A stretch of DNA of 64,000 bases, from assembly GCF_003386095.1 (NCBI RefSeq), contig NZ_QREG01000015.1, forward strand, positions 69,947-133,946. The letters run 5' to 3'. The notes beneath the pieces are model-generated. The model searched no databases. It was not told where the DNA came from and worked only from the letters and a program-made list of their open reading frames with translations. The stretch's first letter is position 1; each line of letters opens with the position of its first letter. Both the position numbers and the translations under genes were made by a program. Shown piece after piece: positions 35,724 through 45,698 of this stretch. This stretch comes from Marinoscillum furvescens DSM 4134. Its GTDB lineage: Bacteria; Bacteroidota; Bacteroidia; Cytophagales; Cyclobacteriaceae.

Positions 35724-36326
35724 ATGAATAAATTAATGTTGATATTTGGTCTGGTGCTGCTACTGAGCAGTGCCAGTGCTCAGGAGTTTTCGAGCGAACT
35801 GTGGCATGATGGCTATCTGGTGAGTACAGATCAGGATTCTATCTACGGATCCATCAAGTACGACATGGAGACCAACATCGTGCAAGTTCAACAGGGCAAC
35901 GTGGTGAAGACCTTTAGTAGCCATAAGCTCTTCTATTTTGAGATTTATGATAAGTTGCTCGAAAACTATCGTCAGTTTTACTCTATTCCCTACAACGTTA
36001 ATTACAATTACAAAATCCCGATACTTTTTGAAGTGCTCTATGAAGGGCCGCTTTCACTTCTGGCGCGTGAGGAAATTGTACAGGAAACTGTTTCCAACAG
36101 TTCTGCTTATTGGGGATCAACTTATATTCGGGATGTTGTCAGTTACACCTTTTACTTTTTGGATAAAGAAGGGAATATAGATGTCTTTACCGGCAAGCGA
36201 AACGACCTCTTGCAGATCATGAGAAAGCATCAGCATGATGTGAAAAGTTTTGTGAAGAAAAACCGATTGAAAACGGACGAAGTACCCGATCTGATTAGAA
36301 TTACAGCATTTTACAACTCACTATAA
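35724..36326 (+). CDS. Secreted protein of unknown function
   Basis: A 200-residue protein with a signal peptide (MNKLMLIFGLVLLLSSASAQ) and a mainly beta N-terminal half followed by a basic helical C-terminus (LQIMRKHQHDVKSFVKKNRLK). The phrase GYLVSTDQDSIYGSIKYD resembles small envelope proteins of Bacteroidota that I cannot name. It lies 13 bp after ribBA and 8 bp before surE, so it is probably cotranscribed with them. Confidence 0.75.
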   Translation: MNKLMLIFGLVLLLSSASAQEFSSELWHDGYLVSTDQDSIYGSIKYDMETNIVQVQQGNVVKTFSSHKLFYFEIYDKLLENYRQFYSIPYNVNYNYKIPILFEVLYEGPLSLLAREEIVQETVSNSSAYWGSTYIRDVVSYTFYFLDKEGNIDVFTGKRNDLLQIMRKHQHDVKSFVKKNRLKTDEVPDLIRITAFYNSL

Positions 36327-36334
36327 AAAACACT

Positions 36335-37108
36335 ATGGCTAAGCCACTGATTTTAGTTTCTAATGACGATGGTATCACTTCCCGAGGCATAAAAAAGCTC
36401 GTAGAGCTAATGAAGCAACTGGGAGAAGTGATCGTAGTAGCTCCTGATAGTCCTCAGTCTGGTATGGGGCATGCCATCACGGTAGGGGATACCTTACGGA
36501 TCAAAGAAAACCGCTTGTTTGGTGAGGAGGTGAGGTCATACGAATGCAGTGGTACACCTGCTGACTGTGTGAAATTGGCCAAGCACCATATTTTAAAAGA
36601 TCGAAAGCCTGATTTGGTAGTAAGTGGTATCAATCATGGTAGCAATAGCTCCATCAGCGTGCTGTACTCAGGTACGATGAGTGCGGCTATAGAGGCGGCC
36701 ATAGAGGGTACACCGGCTATTGGTTATAGTTTGTGCGATTATGACCCGGATGCTGAGATGGATCATGTAGACGAATACCTGCTGAAAGTAGCTCAGGAAG
36801 TGTTGGATAAAGGCATTCCAAAGGGCATAGCACTCAATGTGAACTTCCCGGCCAGCCAGTCACAAAAAATCAAGGGCATAAAGGTATGCCGGCAGGCCAA
36901 CGCACGCTGGGAGGAGGATTTTGATCAGCGAGTAGACCCAAATGGTCGGAAATATTTCTGGATGGTGGGCAATTTTGTCAACCATGACAAGGGAGAAGAC
37001 AATGACGAATGGGCCATTGCAAACAATTATGTTTCCGTGGTACCATGCCAGTTTGACCTTACGGGCCATCATGCCATCCGTGTGCTCAATGACGAATGGG
37101 ATATTTGA
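36335..37108 (+). CDS. surE: 5'/3'-nucleotidase SurE
   Basis: The 257-residue protein dephosphorylates nucleoside 5'- and 3'-monophosphates with a divalent metal. The metal site is in VSNDDGITS near residue 8, Ser in DSPQSGMGHAIT and Asn in VSGINHGSN; the phrase YSGTMSAAIEAAIEG is typical. The length is normal. Its TGA stop directly abuts the stop of the convergent gene at 37109, with no space for a terminator. Confidence 0.95.
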   Translation: MAKPLILVSNDDGITSRGIKKLVELMKQLGEVIVVAPDSPQSGMGHAITVGDTLRIKENRLFGEEVRSYECSGTPADCVKLAKHHILKDRKPDLVVSGINHGSNSSISVLYSGTMSAAIEAAIEGTPAIGYSLCDYDPDAEMDHVDEYLLKVAQEVLDKGIPKGIALNVNFPASQSQKIKGIKVCRQANARWEEDFDQRVDPNGRKYFWMVGNFVNHDKGEDNDEWAIANNYVSVVPCQFDLTGHHAIRVLNDEWDI

Positions 37109-37834
37109 TCAGAAAGGGTGAAACCGTAAGTAGATATTAAGTGCCGGGTTGGGGTTGTTGACCACACGGCCATAGCCTGGCACGCTGTATACATCGATTA
37201 CACTGTAGCGGTCATAAGTGGACATGAAGCGCATTCTAAACTGAAAACCGATAGAAAATAGTTGGTTGATTTTTGCCTCAGGTTCTTTTTTGTTTAGCCT
37301 TAGATTGCTCTCCGAAGTTATTGCCGCTTCTATCCATCGTGCTTCTCCCTGGCGTGGGCCAAAGTTATACTGATAGTCGTCCTGCACCCCTTCACTACTT
37401 TTTATCCATGCCGACCCACGATCTTCGAAGGTGCTAATGGCATAGTTTACACCTATTCCCAGCCTACTGGTCGCATTGATAGGTGCCATATATCCACCGC
37501 CTACTCTAAAGTATTCACCTTCCGAGGTATAAGAGCCGTTTTCGATGGCATTTTCGGGACTAAGACTTGCCTTTCCTGCTTCGCCTATGAGGTAATACCT
37601 TTCAAAAAACAACAGCGTAAGTGACCCTTCGTATTTCTGATCAAAGCCTGCAGCAGTGGTGATGGACTTGCCATAGTCCCAAAGCAGAGAAGGCTGTAAT
37701 AGCTGAGGAGGTGCTTGCTCTACAGGAAGTGTGGCCACTGAGTCTGAGGGTGCAGTCTGTGTGGTGTCTGCCACCTGGGCTAGTCCTATCAGGCTAATCC
37801 AGCTACTAAAAATATACAGTGACAGTCGTTTCAT
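37109..37834 (-). CDS. Outer-membrane protein, probably DUF6048 family
   Basis: The 241-residue protein has a signal peptide (MKRLSLYIFSSWISLIGLAQ), a low-complexity linker (about 22-48) and a beta-strand-rich body with alternating aromatic residues ending in YLRFHPF, as expected for an outer-membrane barrel. The fold and the partnership with the upstream lipoprotein resemble the Bacteroidota DUF6452-DUF6048 pair; this family name is a judgement from memory. It overlaps the upstream gene by 29 bp. Confidence 0.7.
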   Translation of the reverse strand: MKRLSLYIFSSWISLIGLAQVADTTQTAPSDSVATLPVEQAPPQLLQPSLLWDYGKSITTAAGFDQKYEGSLTLLFFERYYLIGEAGKASLSPENAIENGSYTSEGEYFRVGGGYMAPINATSRLGIGVNYAISTFEDRGSAWIKSSEGVQDDYQYNFGPRQGEARWIEAAITSESNLRLNKKEPEAKINQLFSIGFQFRMRFMSTYDRYSVIDVYSVPGYGRVVNNPNPALNIYLRFHPF

Positions 37835-38531
37835 TGCTTAGGCACGTTTCACAGTTGATCTTCAAGGAGTCAAATCCAGTATAGTTAGTAACGTTTACAT
37901 CGGTGGCGAGTACCCGCAATATCCGATCAGCTCCCATTTCCTCAAAGGTAGTGTATTCAAAAGCGATGGTATACTGTTCATCAGCAAGGGTGATTTCGAA
38001 ACTACTTACACCCGGCCCATCGGCCAGAAGTAAAGGAAACCCAAACGAACTCAATGTATCCTCGAATACCACCTGTTTATTGGCTTCTACCAGTATTACT
38101 TCATCAAGCTGTACTTTTCCATCACTGATTACCTTCACGATTGTATTTAGGTCCGATTTGAGGGTGTTGAGTTGTCGGTTCCAGGAGGATAGGGAGTCTG
38201 CACTGGTATCCAGACTATCTATGGTGTGGTTAAGAGCCTCCTGCTTGTCCAGGTATTCTGTTTCGCCCGCTTCTACCAGGCTGTCAATGGTTTCTAGAGA
38301 GTCAGCAAAAAACACTGAAGTATCTTTTAACAGTGCCAGTGTAAGCTTATTGTTGTCTATAGAGTCTGTAACCCTGCTGATACTATCTTCAAGATGTGCT
38401 GCACTGTCCTGGTTGATAAAAACCAGTTTTACCTTTGGGTCATAAACCAAAGGCTCACCACAATCGTCGCAGGGGTCACATGCCCATGCTACCAACAGCC
38501 AAAATAGAAGGATGTAAAATTTGTTTTGCAT
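37806..38531 (-). CDS. Cysteine-rich lipoprotein with coiled coil, possibly DUF6452-related
   Basis: The 241-residue lipoprotein begins MQNKFYILLFWLLVAWAC (lipobox Cys18), followed by the motif CDPCDDCGEP. A Ser/Asp/Leu-rich heptad segment at about 45-135 is probably a coiled coil. It is an insertion compared with the short DUF6452 proteins I recall, which have only the cysteine start and a beta domain such as residues 140-240 here. The gene directly abuts priA (stop at 38532) and overlaps the barrel gene, so all three may be cotranscribed. Confidence 0.65.
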   Translation of the reverse strand: MQNKFYILLFWLLVAWACDPCDDCGEPLVYDPKVKLVFINQDSAAHLEDSISRVTDSIDNNKLTLALLKDTSVFFADSLETIDSLVEAGETEYLDKQEALNHTIDSLDTSADSLSSWNRQLNTLKSDLNTIVKVISDGKVQLDEVILVEANKQVVFEDTLSSFGFPLLLADGPGVSSFEITLADEQYTIAFEYTTFEEMGADRILRVLATDVNVTNYTGFDSLKINCETCLSNETTVTVYF

Positions 38532-40994
38532 TTATACTGGGTCTACATCAAAGTATACGCGCACGCTTTTATACAAACGCTGACTTTGAAGCATATTACG
38601 CGAATTAAGCAGGAATTCTTTTAACGCACGCAGGTTGATGCCTTGTTTTTCAAATTTCACGGTGATTTCAAATAAGTATTGATTTCTGATTTTGCTCACC
38701 ATTGGCTCTACAGGGCCCATCACGCGATGGTCTCCCAACTGTTTGCGCAAAATTCCACCATAGTATCTTGCAGCATCGCCCACTACCTGCTTGTCAGGGT
38801 CTTTGAAAGTGATCTGGATGATTCTGTAAAACGGAGGGTAGCGAAACTGTTCACGTTCCAGTATTTCACTCCGGTAAAAGCCAATATAGTCCTGCCTGCG
38901 CAGGTAAGCCAGTAGTGGTTGCATGGGGTCGTTTGTCTGAATGACTACTTGTCCACGCACATCCCTGCGACCAGCACGTCCACTTACCTGGTGGATGAGT
39001 TGGTAGGCACGCTCATGGGAGCGAAAGTCAGGAAAATGAATCATACGGTCCGCATCAAACACACCTACAAGCTCCACATTTCCAAAATCGAGCCCCTTGC
39101 TTACCATCTGTGTGCCCACCAGAATGTCAATGTCACCCGCCTCGAATTCATCGATAATCTTTTGATAACTGTACTTACTGCGTGTGGAGTCCAGGTCCAT
39201 GCGACGAATCCGAGCGGTGGGAAGCAACAGCTCCAGTTCTTCTTCGATGCGTTCTGTGCCATAGCTCATCGTTTTGATTTCTGTAGACTGACACTGCACA
39301 CATTCGCTGAGCACTTCAGACTTATAGCCACAGTAGTGGCAGATGAGGAGGTTTTGATAGCTGTGAAAGGTGAGGCTTACATCGCAATGCGGACATTTGG
39401 GAATATACCCACAATTGTCACAGGTGAGGTAGGGCGCATAGCCCCTTCGATTTTGAAACAAAATGGCTTGTTTGTTTCGCTCTAGAATATCTTTCAATGC
39501 CCCTAAGAGCACTGAGCTGAAGTTGCCTTTTATTTTACGTTGCTTTCTTTCCTTTATGAGATCTGCAAAGGTTACTTCTGGCAGGTCTACATTGCTAAAC
39601 CTACTTTCCAGACTTACCAGCCCGTATTTGCCTTCGAGGGCATTTTTGTACGTTTCTAGCGCTGGGGTGGCGGTGCCTAGCAGCACTTTGGCGTGATACT
39701 TTGCGGCCAGGTAGATGGCCGCATCCCGAGCATGATAGCGGGGAGCAGGTTCGTATTGCTTAAATGAAGGTTCATGCTCCTCATCTACTATGATTAGCGA
39801 CAGGTCGTTAAAAGGTAGGAAAACAGCGCTCCGAACTCCTACCACAAAATTATACTCGCCTTGTAATACCTTTTGCCAAACCTCTACGCGCTCATTGTCC
39901 GAATATTTGGAGTGAAATACACCAAAGGTTTTTCCGAATACTCTCGTAAGCCGCTTGATGATTTGTGTAGTGAGGGCTATCTCTGGTAATAGGTAAAGTA
40001 CCTGCCCACCACTTTCCAGTATGTCCTGGATGATCGAAATATAGATTTCGGTCTTGCCGCTGCCTGTTACGCCATGTAGCAGTACAGTGCTTTTTGATTC
40101 GAACGCCTGAAAGATCTCATCTCTTGCCTGCTGCTGTTGTGTAGAAAGGTTTACGGTTATTTGAGAGGTGTCAGCTAGTGTGTCAAGCCTGGATACAGTT
40201 TTTTTCCATTCTTCAAAAACACCATTTTTGGTCAAGGTTTTCAGGGAGCTTATACTGATGCCTGTATTGGTGAGGTGTTTTTTGCTGATGCCCTCATCAT
40301 TGGAGCTGGGGTCGTCCAGTATTGGTACCATTTTTAGGTAAGTGAGTAGTACATCAAGCTGCTTTTTTTTGGTTTCGAGCTGGGCAGCCAGTAGATTCAG
40401 CTGGTCCTCCTGAGCGTAGTGCCCGGTTAGGCGTATCCACGTTTCCTGCTTGGGAGTGTATTTGTCTTTTACCTTTTCGAAAACCTGTATAGCATTCTTT
40501 TCTTTAAGCTTTTTCACATGTGCATAGGGCGACTTTATATCAAGTAGCTTGCCCATGTCATTCATGGTGACATCACCAGATTGAAGATGGTTGATGATGA
40601 TGCGTTCTTTTTCGGTGAGCTCCAGCTCTTCCACGTCTATATCAGGGTTGATAGACAAGTAGGATTCACTAGAGATTTTTAATCCTGCAGGCACGGCCGC
40701 ATTTACTACTTCTCCGAGGCTGCACATGTAATAGTCGCTTACCCACTCGAAAAAAGAAAGTTGTTCGGCGGTTACTACAGGAGTTTGGTCCACCATATCC
40801 AGAATTTCCTTGGGGTGGTACTGGTCAGGAACTGTGTCATGCACATGATGGATGATGCCTGTGTAGATTTTTCGTTTGCCAAACTGGACAATTACTCTGG
40901 CACCAATTTGTGGGTTGGGGAAAAGCACTGGCGAGTATCGGTACGTAAACGTGCCAGGCAGGGGAAGGGGTAATATGACTTCTAGGAAACTCAA
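38532..40994 (-). CDS. priA: Primosomal protein N' (replication restart helicase PriA)
   Basis: The 820-residue protein reloads the replisome at stalled forks. It has an N-terminal DNA-binding domain (1-105, PLPLPGTFTYRYSP), a winged helix, a helicase core with Walker A GVTGSGKTEIY and DEEH box (IIVDEEHEPSF), and the zinc-binding cysteines in CDNCGYIPKCPHCD, CHYCG and CVQC. Length and motif order are normal. Confidence 0.96.
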   Translation of the reverse strand: MSFLEVILPLPLPGTFTYRYSPVLFPNPQIGARVIVQFGKRKIYTGIIHHVHDTVPDQYHPKEILDMVDQTPVVTAEQLSFFEWVSDYYMCSLGEVVNAAVPAGLKISSESYLSINPDIDVEELELTEKERIIINHLQSGDVTMNDMGKLLDIKSPYAHVKKLKEKNAIQVFEKVKDKYTPKQETWIRLTGHYAQEDQLNLLAAQLETKKKQLDVLLTYLKMVPILDDPSSNDEGISKKHLTNTGISISSLKTLTKNGVFEEWKKTVSRLDTLADTSQITVNLSTQQQQARDEIFQAFESKSTVLLHGVTGSGKTEIYISIIQDILESGGQVLYLLPEIALTTQIIKRLTRVFGKTFGVFHSKYSDNERVEVWQKVLQGEYNFVVGVRSAVFLPFNDLSLIIVDEEHEPSFKQYEPAPRYHARDAAIYLAAKYHAKVLLGTATPALETYKNALEGKYGLVSLESRFSNVDLPEVTFADLIKERKQRKIKGNFSSVLLGALKDILERNKQAILFQNRRGYAPYLTCDNCGYIPKCPHCDVSLTFHSYQNLLICHYCGYKSEVLSECVQCQSTEIKTMSYGTERIEEELELLLPTARIRRMDLDSTRSKYSYQKIIDEFEAGDIDILVGTQMVSKGLDFGNVELVGVFDADRMIHFPDFRSHERAYQLIHQVSGRAGRRDVRGQVVIQTNDPMQPLLAYLRRQDYIGFYRSEILEREQFRYPPFYRIIQITFKDPDKQVVGDAARYYGGILRKQLGDHRVMGPVEPMVSKIRNQYLFEITVKFEKQGINLRALKEFLLNSRNMLQSQRLYKSVRVYFDVDPV

Positions 40995-40999
40995 GGAGG

Positions 41000-41031
41000 C
41001 AAATCTAACTTACATTCCTCCCTGAAAACAA
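41000..41031 (-). promoter_or_regulatory. Candidate promoter of priA
   Basis: On the minus strand TTG (41029-41031), a 21-nt spacer and TAGATTTG (41000-41007) fit the Bacteroidota consensus. Transcription would start at about 40995, practically at the priA start codon. Confidence 0.45.
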
Positions 41032-41049
41032 GCTCATTTGATAATGATA

Positions 41050-41274
41050 TCAGTGGCGCCGGGCATCGGCCATGTCTGTGGGTATTTGTTGTTTTAATTT
41101 GTCGTAGTTCTGCATGAGCCTATCTATGATTTTTACGGTGACAGTGGTCATTTCCACCATGTCTTCAAATTTTTCTGCCACTTCTAAAAGCTCTTCTTTG
41201 GTCATTTCCTGGTTAGCAAGCACCTTTTCCTTAAAGGCTTGCAAAAACGCTTTTTCTTCGTGATACAAGTTCAT
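41050..41274 (-). CDS. Small acidic helical protein of unknown function
   Basis: A 74-residue protein, entirely helical by appearance (EEKAFLQAFKEKVLANQEM, EELLEVAEKFEDMVEM), without signal peptide or membrane helix. It resembles helical segments that precede output domains in signalling proteins, but stands alone here. No function can be assigned. It lies 55 bp upstream of priA, and the candidate priA promoter falls in the gap. Confidence 0.6.
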   Translation of the reverse strand: MNLYHEEKAFLQAFKEKVLANQEMTKEELLEVAEKFEDMVEMTTVTVKIIDRLMQNYDKLKQQIPTDMADARRH

Positions 41275-41386
41275 GTGTCGGTCGGTTGATGGTGTTTGCT
41301 GGTCATTGATGGTATTAATCTAATCAATATTGAAGACTCTTGTGATGTTTTTTTGGATGAATCAGTCATCCATGCACATGAATCTA

Positions 41387-43492
41387 TCAATTTGAGGATT
41401 GAAGCTGAGACAGTACTGGTTCGATTTCGAATAGGGGTTGTTTGCACACTTTATTATAACAAATGAAATAAGTAACGCCATCACCAAGGTCAGACTTATG
41501 CTCCAGTAATGGAGGGTGATCGGTCTGCTGCTCTGTCGCCATCAATATTTTGTTGGGCAGGTAAGTGCTTTGAAGAGCGCTTACTCTGTTTAAGGCTTTA
41601 GCACCTACGAGTATTACTTCAGGGGTGTCTTCTGAGGCCATAAGCGAAACTGCCGCCCAGTTGCTCAAGTACTCAGCTTCCTGCTTGATGAGTTTGTTGA
41701 CTCGAAGGACCATTCCTAGTGCCGTTTTTTTATACTCATCGTTATCATACATCAAGCCTAGACGGTAGAGGTTTTTGGCCATTATGGAGTTAGAGGCAGG
41801 GATGACATTGTCAAAAACTTCTTTTTTTCTGGCAATTAGGTTTTCTGCCTGGTCTCCAGTGAAATAAAACAAGTGCTCTTTTTCATCAAAAAACTGTTCG
41901 AGTGTCTGGTTGGTCAGGTCACGAGCCAGATCCAGGTAGGATACATCAAAAAACGTTTCGTAATAGTCGGTAAATGCCTGGATGACAGCCGCGTAATCTT
42001 CCATATACCCTTGCGTGGACTGACCGTGTATTCGGAGCAGCCGTCCATTTTCTATCATTTCATTTTTTAGAAATGCGGCGTTTTTCTTCGCTAAATCAGC
42101 AAATAGTGGATCTTGAGTAGCCTGGTAGCTATCGCAAAGTCCAGATAGAGTTAGTCCGTTCCATCCGGAAATGATTTTGCTGTCAAGTCCCGGACGTACC
42201 CGCTTGGCTCGCTCTTCAAGTGCTTTGGCTGTGAAATCTGTCACCTTTTGTTGTAAGTCTGCCGAAGACAGATTGAGTTCATTGGCCAGGTCCTGGTGTC
42301 GTTCGAGTCTTCTCAAAACGTTTTTTCCATGTTCCCAGTTTCCATTTTGTTGGATGTCAAAGTACTCAGCGATCACTGAAAAGTCATCACCGGCAAGTGC
42401 TTTTACTTCATCAAACGTCCATACGTAGAACTTACCTTCTTCACCTTCACTGTCGGCATCCAGTGCACTGTAAAATCCACCCGTCTCGTCGAGCATTTCC
42501 CTGCTGATCCAGTTTGTAGTTCCCTTAATTACTTCCAGGTATCGCTCATCCTTGGTGAGTTTATATGCTTGTGCATAGAGACTCAGGAGCTGCCCATTAT
42601 CATAGAGCATTTTTTCGAAGTGTGGTACATGCCATTCGCCATCTACCGAATAGCGGGAAAACCCACCACCTATATGATCGTAGATGCCACCGTCGGCTAT
42701 TTTGTTGAGTGTGAAGAGCAAATGTGACTGAGCCTCCTGATGGTCATAAGCATGGCTGTAGGTGAGGAGCATGTTCCAAAGGGCAGGCATTGGAAACTTT
42801 GGCGCTTTCTTTAGGCCACCCCATTCCGAATCGAAGCGTTTAGCTAGCTGGTCGTATAAACTGTCAAAGTCAGCTTTTTCAAGCTCTTTACCAACTTCGC
42901 TCAGTCCGTATTTTTCTGATTCACTTTGCTGGATACTCGCTGCAAACTTGCTGGCCGATTCATAAAGCTTATCATAGTTGTTGGTATAGGCTTCATCTAC
43001 GGCGTTTATCAGTTTAGTCCACTGCTCAGGTGGAAAGTAGGTGCCCCCATAAAATGGCTTTTGGTCTGGGGTCAAGAAAACGTTTAACGGCCAGCCACCA
43101 TTGAGCCCCATGGCCTGGACAGCTTCCATGTAGATGTTGTCAATGTCTGGTCTTTCTTCCCGGTCTAGCTTGATGTTGATGAATTTTTCGTTCATCAGGG
43201 CAGCGATCTCTTCGTTTTCAAAGGATTCGTGTGCCATCACATGGCACCAGTGACACGACGAATAGCCTATGCTAAGAAGAACCGGTTTGTTCTCTTCTTT
43301 AGCTTTTGCAAATGCTTCATCACCCCAGGGATACCAGTCCACAGGATTGTGGGCATGCTGTAGTAGGTAAGGACTTGTGGCGTCTATCAGTCGATTCGTG
43401 TGTTTGGCGTTCTCTTGTGAAGTCATAGATTGTTTTTGCTGGCAGCTGATTACCAAAGTGAGAACCAGTAAAACGCTGAGTCTGTTTAGCAT
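41387..43492 (-). CDS. Thioredoxin-domain lipoprotein of the DUF255/YyaL (SPATA20) family
   Basis: The 701-residue protein has a lipobox (VISC, Cys17), a thioredoxin-like DUF255 domain (about 30-195) with CHWC at Cys80/Cys83, and a long (alpha/alpha)6 region similar to N-acylglucosamine epimerases (about 230-690, [16 protein letters not shown]). The family is widespread from bacteria to mammals and has no settled reaction. Most homologues I know are cytoplasmic; a lipoprotein signal is less usual. Its start codon overlaps the preceding stop by one base (TAATG). Confidence 0.9.
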   Translation of the reverse strand: MLNRLSVLLVLTLVISCQQKQSMTSQENAKHTNRLIDATSPYLLQHAHNPVDWYPWGDEAFAKAKEENKPVLLSIGYSSCHWCHVMAHESFENEEIAALMNEKFINIKLDREERPDIDNIYMEAVQAMGLNGGWPLNVFLTPDQKPFYGGTYFPPEQWTKLINAVDEAYTNNYDKLYESASKFAASIQQSESEKYGLSEVGKELEKADFDSLYDQLAKRFDSEWGGLKKAPKFPMPALWNMLLTYSHAYDHQEAQSHLLFTLNKIADGGIYDHIGGGFSRYSVDGEWHVPHFEKMLYDNGQLLSLYAQAYKLTKDERYLEVIKGTTNWISREMLDETGGFYSALDADSEGEEGKFYVWTFDEVKALAGDDFSVIAEYFDIQQNGNWEHGKNVLRRLERHQDLANELNLSSADLQQKVTDFTAKALEERAKRVRPGLDSKIISGWNGLTLSGLCDSYQATQDPLFADLAKKNAAFLKNEMIENGRLLRIHGQSTQGYMEDYAAVIQAFTDYYETFFDVSYLDLARDLTNQTLEQFFDEKEHLFYFTGDQAENLIARKKEVFDNVIPASNSIMAKNLYRLGLMYDNDEYKKTALGMVLRVNKLIKQEAEYLSNWAAVSLMASEDTPEVILVGAKALNRVSALQSTYLPNKILMATEQQTDHPPLLEHKSDLGDGVTYFICYNKVCKQPLFEIEPVLSQLQSSN

Positions 43493-44460
43493 TATAAGAG
43501 TTGTTTTTTTATAAGCTCGAGCTCGCTAGATACGTCCACTCTTGTGCCAAGCTTTTCAAGTTTTTGGATAGTGGATTTTAAGAATTTCTGATGGTTAGTT
43601 GCCTGGGGGTGAAAAGCCCTGTGTTCTAAAGATTTTTTGATTCTAGCCCATTCCTGGATGAATTTTTGACTATCTGTATCCATGTAGGTTTTGACAAACT
43701 GCTCCCAGATATAGGTGATGGCTTGTTCTGAGGGATGGATCATGTCCTCTTTATAAAAGCGGTAATCTCGGAGCTCATCGATCATGATCTCGTACGAGGG
43801 AAAATAGTAGGCGTTAGGGTCTTGATTTGTGATTTTGTGCACGGCCTGAAGCAGTGCCGATTTGCTGTAGTTGTTGGCTACCAGTCCCTCTCGTATGTGG
43901 CGTACAGGACTTACCGTCAGGATCACCTTTACATCTCCATTGATACTTCGAATCAATTCCATAGTCTGGCGGTAATCTTCGATTATTTCCGGAATTGAAA
44001 GCTCCATCTTTTCAAACTGCTGACTGGGTACTTTATGACAGTTCGCTACGATTTTTCCAGTCTTCAGGTATTTGTATACATAGATGGAGCCAAAGGTAAG
44101 GATCATCCAATTGGCATTGGTGAGGCTTTGGCGGGCATGCAGGCTTCGCTGTGCTAGTAAGTTTTTGAATGTGCCTAGGTCAGTGCCTGATATCGCACTA
44201 TGCGTGTCCCAGTGAAAGTACACACCATCATTTTGAATGAAGTTTTCAGGGTCAATACCTTCTGACAGTATGAGGCGAAGATTTTTGAAAATGGAGTAGG
44301 GGTTGTATATCACCCCGAGAGGGTTGGTAAGTATGTTGAACTTATGGTCTTTCAGTTGCTGACCAATGTTGTCAGAAAAGCAAGAGCCAATACTGAACAG
44401 CGTGTCTTTCAGACGGATTTTAAGCGTTGAGGGTTCCGGTGTGAAGGGCAGCGTAAACAC
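43492..44460 (-). CDS. GSCFA-domain protein
   Basis: The 322-residue cytoplasmic protein carries the motif that names the family, GSCFS near residue 26, followed by [13 protein letters not shown], and later [14 protein letters not shown] and [14 protein letters not shown]. These resemble SGNH/GDSL-like hydrolase blocks, with Ser27 and the DxxHP-like part as the possible catalytic residues, but no substrate is known. It is coupled to the DUF255 gene. Confidence 0.88.
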   Translation of the reverse strand: MFTLPFTPEPSTLKIRLKDTLFSIGSCFSDNIGQQLKDHKFNILTNPLGVIYNPYSIFKNLRLILSEGIDPENFIQNDGVYFHWDTHSAISGTDLGTFKNLLAQRSLHARQSLTNANWMILTFGSIYVYKYLKTGKIVANCHKVPSQQFEKMELSIPEIIEDYRQTMELIRSINGDVKVILTVSPVRHIREGLVANNYSKSALLQAVHKITNQDPNAYYFPSYEIMIDELRDYRFYKEDMIHPSEQAITYIWEQFVKTYMDTDSQKFIQEWARIKKSLEHRAFHPQATNHQKFLKSTIQKLEKLGTRVDVSSELELIKKQLL

Positions 44461-44487
44461 GTGCCAAAGTTAGTCGGTATTTCTATT

Positions 44488-44524
44488 AAAAAAAGCCCTG
44501 ATTTCTGAAGAAACCAGGGCTTTT
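44488..44524 (-). terminator. Terminator of the rpsF-rpsR-rplI operon
   Basis: On the minus strand the stem AAAGCCCTG (44515-44523, read in reverse complement) pairs with 44492-44500 and is followed by a run of seven T (44488-44494). The inner TTTC/GAAA pairing extends the stem. Confidence 0.88.
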
Positions 44525-44546
44525 AAGAATTGAGAAGTGACTGCTA

Positions 44547-44990
44547 TTATTCAGGCACTACGTTCAAAGTGATTTCGTGGTGTACTGCTTTGTGCAGGTC
44601 AAGTACTGCTTTGTGTTCACCAGTTTCTTTGATAGATCCTACGATCGTGATTTTCTTACGGTCTATGTCGAAACCTTTTGCACTAAGTGCATCAGCAATC
44701 TGAAGTGCTGTTACCGCACCGAAGATTTTGCCAGACTCACCGGCTTTAGTTTTGATTTCAAGCGTAAGGTCACCAATCTTTTTCGCTAGATCTTCAGCGT
44801 CATTTTTGATTTTCTCTGCTTTGTGAGCAGCTTGTCTTACGTTTTCAGCAATCATCTTTTTGTTGCTTTCGCTAGCAATGATCGCCATTCCTTGAGGGAT
44901 GAGGTAGTTACGGCCATATCCAGGCTTTACTGCTACTACGTCATTTTTATACCCCAGTCCTTTGATGTCTTCTTTTAATATGATATCCAT
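44547..44990 (-). CDS. rplI: 50S ribosomal protein L9
   Basis: The 147-residue protein has the L9 N-terminal signature DIKGLGYKNDVVAVKPGYGRN split across residues 8-28 and the C-terminal domain with GAVTALQIADAL. It binds 23S rRNA and stabilises the L1 region. It is the last gene of the rpsF-rpsR-rplI operon, 7 bp after rpsR. Confidence 0.97.
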   Translation of the reverse strand: MDIILKEDIKGLGYKNDVVAVKPGYGRNYLIPQGMAIIASESNKKMIAENVRQAAHKAEKIKNDAEDLAKKIGDLTLEIKTKAGESGKIFGAVTALQIADALSAKGFDIDRKKITIVGSIKETGEHKAVLDLHKAVHHEITLNVVPE

Positions 44991-44997
44991 CGATCGC

Positions 44998-45249
44998 TTA
45001 CTTTAAAGAGTCAGTAACATAAGGTAACAAAGCCAGGTGTCTTGCACGCTTTACGGCTTGAGCAACTTTGCGCTGATATTTCAGGCTAGTGCCGGTGATT
45101 CTTCTAGGAAGAAGCTTACCTTGTTCGTTTACAAAGGCTAGCAAGAAATCAGGGTTCTTGTAGTCGATGTATTTGATACCACTTTTCTTAAATCGGCAGT
45201 ATTTGTCTTTTTTCTGCTCTCTGTTGATAGGTTCGTTCTGCAATGTCAT
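44998..45249 (-). CDS. rpsR: 30S ribosomal protein S18
   Basis: The 83-residue protein carries the S18 core [19 protein letters not shown] and the basic phrase [17 protein letters not shown]. It binds the 30S platform as a heterodimer with S6. It overlaps rpsF by 4 bp. Confidence 0.97.
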   Translation of the reverse strand: MTLQNEPINREQKKDKYCRFKKSGIKYIDYKNPDFLLAFVNEQGKLLPRRITGTSLKYQRKVAQAVKRARHLALLPYVTDSLK

Positions 45250-45605
45250 GACGCCACCTCCTCTTTTTTCTTGTTAAACTCTCCTTTTCTTCTACGCTCG
45301 TTGTATTTCACAGCATGCTTGTCAAGTGCTGTAGTTAAGAAGCGCATGATTTTCTCATCCCTTCTGTATTCTGTCTCGAGCTTGTTGATTACGGATGGTT
45401 CTGCCTTGAATTCAAAGAGTTGGTAAAAACCAGTAGTCTTGTTGGTGATTGGGTATGCAAGTTTTTTCAAACCCCAGTTCTCGTCATTGACGATCTCTGC
45501 ACCAGCGTCTTTGATGACACCTCTGAATTTTTCGACAGCATCCTTCATCTGAGCTTCAGACAAAACGGGAGTTAAAATGAATACTGTCTCGTAATCTCGT
45601 TTCAT
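45246..45605 (-). CDS. rpsF: 30S ribosomal protein S6
   Basis: The 119-residue protein begins [17 protein letters not shown] and includes the family core [11 protein letters not shown] and [11 protein letters not shown]. It partners S18, whose gene follows with a 4-bp overlap. It is the first gene of the operon and lies behind a strong promoter. Confidence 0.97.
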   Translation of the reverse strand: MKRDYETVFILTPVLSEAQMKDAVEKFRGVIKDAGAEIVNDENWGLKKLAYPITNKTTGFYQLFEFKAEPSVINKLETEYRRDEKIMRFLTTALDKHAVKYNERRRKGEFNKKKEEVAS

Positions 45606-45641
45606 AATAGATTAAATAAAGAACTAAAATTTTTCGATGTG

Positions 45642-45672
45642 CAAAAGTAGCCAAAGAATGTGTAATAGGCAA
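45642..45672 (-). promoter_or_regulatory. Promoter of the rpsF-rpsR-rplI operon
   Basis: On the minus strand TTG (45670-45672), a spacer of 20 nt and TACTTTTG (45642-45649) match the Bacteroidota consensus without mismatch. The leader before rpsF would be about 30 nt, too short for a folded S6:S18-binding leader. Confidence 0.72.
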
Positions 45673-45698
45673 TGGCCTTTAGCTATTCTTGAAGATCT

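Noticed and set aside
37100-37115. Terminator between surE and the convergent gene
   Set aside because: The two stop codons abut and no hairpin with a T-run exists at the junction.
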